IMG/VR virus record: IMGVR_UViG_3300024259_000157
Coordinates: 1 to 23,143 of that record
DNA: 23,143 bases
DNA from: a virus
Strand: one strand, 5' to 3'
Shown here: one piece after another, positions 21,505-23,143 of the stretch
Numbering within the stretch: position 1 is the first letter of the stretch
How the letters are laid out: each line of letters begins with the position of its first letter
Translations under genes and position numbers: made by a program
Notes under the pieces: generated by a model
Database searches by the model: none
Told to the model about the DNA's origin: nothing
Seen by the model: only the letters and a program-made list of their open reading frames with translations

Positions 21505-22328
21505 ATAACTCCTTTCAAAGAATACTTCCCTTTATACAATTTATTTTTATTCTTATATCCATAGAATGTGCTATAATTTATATTCCTTCTTTTACACCAA
21601 GTTTTCAAATCATCAATTTCTTCACCATTTATCAACCATTTTTTCATATTGAATGATCTGAATTCCTCTTTTCTATCTTTTCTCATTTCTTTTACTCTTT
21701 TGCCCATTTCCTTTTTTAAGGTAACATTATCATTCCACGATTTTTTTATAGATTCACTTAATTTTTTTCTGTATATTTCATCAGACCTGAATTCCATTTG
21801 CTTTTTTCTATACTCCGGATTCTCCCAATTTTTCCTTTGTCTTATTCTAGTGTTTTCTTTATTCTTTGCAGTACCACATGCCTTTCTTATTTTTTTTACC
21901 TGATTCTCTCTATACTCTGAATTCTCCCAAACTTTTTTTTGTTTTAAACCTACCTTTTCCCGTTCTTCTTGTTTTTCATACCTTTTTGATTGTCCCTTAC
22001 TCATTTTTTTCTTAGTTTCGTCTGAACATTCATAACCAAATTTACCTTCACCACCCCAAGAAAGATTATATCCTCCATTACCAAAACTATCATATTGTTT
22101 AATGTAGTGAAATTCCATCTCATTCATTTCTTCTTTAGATGAACACTCTTCAATTACTTCCCACTCAAAATTGTCCCATCCATGTTTATTGAGAGCATTA
22201 TAGAAATAAATGTTTTGTTTATTTCTATATCTTGTTTTATGTCCTCGTTTTCTTTTCTCTAATGCTCCTATAGTTTGACCTATATAACATTTACCATCAA
22301 TTTTATTTGTCACTTTATATATTATCAT
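21501..22328 (-). CDS. GIY-YIG homing endonuclease between YhbH-like and SpoVR-like genes
   Basis: 275 residues. The nuclease domain shows IYKVTN (3-8), CYIGQT (14-19), Arg 26, catalytic Glu 72 in NEMEFHYIKQYDS and GYN at 86-88. It is nearly identical in design to the copy at 9559 for the first ~90 residues. The rest differs: instead of NUMOD3 repeats it has a long Lys/Arg/Glu-rich helix region with repeated KKVWENSEYRENQ / RKNWENPEYRKKQ / KKSWNDN units, then a C-terminal CKRRNINYSTFYGYKNKNKLYKG segment like a NUMOD1 domain. A different DNA-binding half on the same nuclease half suggests retargeting by recombination. Its ribosome binding site sits in a palindrome with an overlapping late promoter. 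Confidence 0.9.
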   Translation of the reverse strand: MIIYKVTNKIDGKCYIGQTIGALEKRKRGHKTRYRNKQNIYFYNALNKHGWDNFEWEVIEECSSKEEMNEMEFHYIKQYDSFGNGGYNLSWGGEGKFGYECSDETKKKMSKGQSKRYEKQEEREKVGLKQKKVWENSEYRENQVKKIRKACGTAKNKENTRIRQRKNWENPEYRKKQMEFRSDEIYRKKLSESIKKSWNDNVTLKKEMGKRVKEMRKDRKEEFRSFNMKKWLINGEEIDDLKTWCKRRNINYSTFYGYKNKNKLYKGKYSLKGVI

Positions 22329-22330
22329 AT

Positions 22331-22356
22331 TAAATACCTCCTAGGAGGTATTTATA
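22331..22356 (-). promoter_or_regulatory. RBS-sequestering hairpin with overlapping TATAAATA promoter, before the GIY-YIG gene
   Basis: Positions 22331-22354 are a perfect 24-nt palindrome with centre CCTCCTAGGAGG. As RNA it forms a 10-bp stem with a CUAG loop, and the AGGAGG of the right arm is the GIY-YIG ribosome binding site (8 nt from ATG 22328). TATAAATA at 22356-22349 overlaps the left arm. T4 spacing puts the start at about 22343, in the loop, so late RNA would begin UAGGAGG and leave the site free, while read-through RNA would hide it. This is the logic known for T4 I-TevI. Confidence 0.8.
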
Positions 22357-22401
22357 TAAAACATATGTTATTTTATATTACCTCTACTTCCCTTATTATA
22401 C
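22357..22401 (-). other. Short AT-rich gap after the YhbH-like gene
   Basis: 45 bases between the stop of the YhbH-like gene and the promoter/hairpin of the GIY-YIG gene. Apart from a 10-base palindrome (AACATATGTT) I see no structure and no terminator, so read-through from the YhbH-like gene into the GIY-YIG and SpoVR-like genes is expected. Confidence 0.4.
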
Positions 22402-23143
22402 TTATTTAGGAGCAAAGAGCATGTGACGAAGGCAGGGAAATATATGTTGCTTATTCCTAATGATAGACAATAGAAAATGCTTATCATCATTCCTATAAAA
22501 GTTAGTACCCTCTGTTTGCTTTACTCTAAATTTCCAGTTCTTTTGAATTTCCTTAATCAGAGTATTATCAGGACGCCACCCGTGCATGTCCTCACCATCA
22601 GTATCAATCTCCACATATGAAAACATATTAACCTTCTTATCCAATAGTCTTTGTATATATGGAATAGTTTTAGGTGGATCCCAATCCTCACCATCACTTA
22701 TATATACACAATACACATTCCATTGATCAACAGGATATTCAGTATCAATAAGATAATCTGCCTTATCAATAGCAGTCCAACACATGGTACCACCTGACTC
22801 CCCTTTATGGAAAAATGTCTCCTCATCAACAATACTTGCCGTTGTAGTATGTTGAATGAATTTAATGTCCACTTCATCATAGGTTTTCTTTAAGAATTCC
22901 ACCATCCAGAACAACATTGATCTTGCCAAATACTTCTTATCCATCGTCATTGAACCAGATGTATCCATCATTGCTATCACTACTGCATTACTATGAGGTA
23001 TAGTATCCTCTTCAATTTGTTTATATCTCAAATCACTATCATCAATCATCAAATAAGGATCATGATCCTTATCCACCTTACCTTCCTTAATAATATCAAT
23101 AGCTTTATCAATATCATCATGTGTCATAGATAAGGCTATATAA
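22402..23143 (-). CDS. YhbH/YeaH-like VWA-domain protein (DUF444), 5' end outside the window
   Basis: The frame is open to the right edge. The first ATG inside is at 23127, but bacterial relatives have about 390-430 residues, so the true start is probably outside and roughly 150 N-terminal residues are missing. Counting from 23127: LRYKQIEEDTIPHSNAVVIA (34-52), the metal-ion-dependent adhesion motif DTSGSM (55-60), KYLARSMLFWMVEFLKKTY, FFHKGESGGTMCWTAI with the second metal-site Thr, and YISDGEDWD with the third-site Asp. The match to YhbH/YeaH is strong (SNAVVIAMMDTSGSM and the KGESGGT block). In bacteria YhbH works with the kinase PrkA and with SpoVR. Its presence two genes upstream of SpoVR, with a homing endonuclease between, supports a transferred prkA-type cluster. 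Confidence 0.92.
   Translation of the reverse strand, partial: YIALSMTHDDIDKAIDIIKEGKVDKDHDPYLMIDDSDLRYKQIEEDTIPHSNAVVIAMMDTSGSMTMDKKYLARSMLFWMVEFLKKTYDEVDIKFIQHTTTASIVDEETFFHKGESGGTMCWTAIDKADYLIDTEYPVDQWNVYCVYISDGEDWDPPKTIPYIQRLLDKKVNMFSYVEIDTDGEDMHGWRPDNTLIKEIQKNWKFRVKQTEGTNFYRNDDKHFLLSIIRNKQHIFPCLRHMLFAPK

Noticed and set aside
22698-22880. 60-residue minus-strand frame inside the YhbH-like gene
   Set aside because: It is fully inside a well-matched VWA gene in another frame and has no recognisable content.
1-23143. tRNA genes and CRISPR arrays
   Set aside because: I saw no cloverleaf-like sequence with a recognisable T-arm and no spaced repeats; I cannot run a tRNA or CRISPR scan to be sure.

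Overview
The window is part of the genome of a large, AT-rich, T4-related contractile-tailed phage (myovirus). Every gene I can support lies on the minus strand, so the window is transcribed from its right end to its left. The evidence is a run of recognisable T4-type virion genes: large terminase (gp17-like), neck proteins (gp13- and gp14-like), tail completion protein (gp15-like), tail sheath (gp18-like), five tail-tube-family proteins (gp19-like), a gp26/T4_baseplate-like tail assembly protein, and the start of a giant tape-measure-like gene. The octamer TATAAATA, identical to the T4 late promoter, recurs in minus-strand intergenic gaps. Strong AGGAGG-type ribosome binding sites and a phage-borne YhbH/SpoVR pair are compatible with a Firmicute host, but both also occur elsewhere, so the host stays open.

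Layout in transcription order. (1) 23143-20008: a VWA-domain YhbH/YeaH-like gene cut by the window edge, a GIY-YIG homing endonuclease, and a SpoVR-like gene, closed by an intrinsic terminator whose loop is a TATAAATA motif. (2) 19928-18384: large terminase. (3) 18376-10964: two gp13/gp14-type neck genes interleaved with eight paralogous ~145-residue proteins of unknown function, one 49-residue coiled-coil protein and three related HNH endonucleases. Each HNH gene is preceded by the same ~80-nt structured leader. (4) 10967-8059: gp14-like, a second GIY-YIG endonuclease, gp15-like and a gp19-like gene. (5) 8058-3783: a promoter region, a sheath gene split by a -1 frame change, a 30-nt perfect palindrome, and four tandem tube paralogs. 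(6) 3758-1: a gp26-like gene with a candidate programmed -1 frameshift, two hairpins, and the first 897 codons of the tape-measure-like gene, which runs off the left edge.

The most interesting signals are as follows. First, the three HNH leaders covary: two hairpins lie inside a closing helix, and the 7-nt loop of the second hairpin is exactly complementary to the Shine-Dalgarno region of its own HNH gene in all three copies, although the three loops differ in sequence. This predicts a pseudoknot that switches translation. Second, the eight paralogs share a 9-11-residue start (MRLxKYINE) that resembles the capsid-targeting/prohead-protease signal of T4 internal proteins, suggesting a family of packaged, injected proteins. 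Third, one GIY-YIG gene has its ribosome binding site inside a 24-nt palindrome with a late promoter placed so that late transcripts start at the centre of the hairpin. Fourth, the frameshift directly upstream of the tape-measure gene resembles the tail-chaperone arrangement known in other phages.
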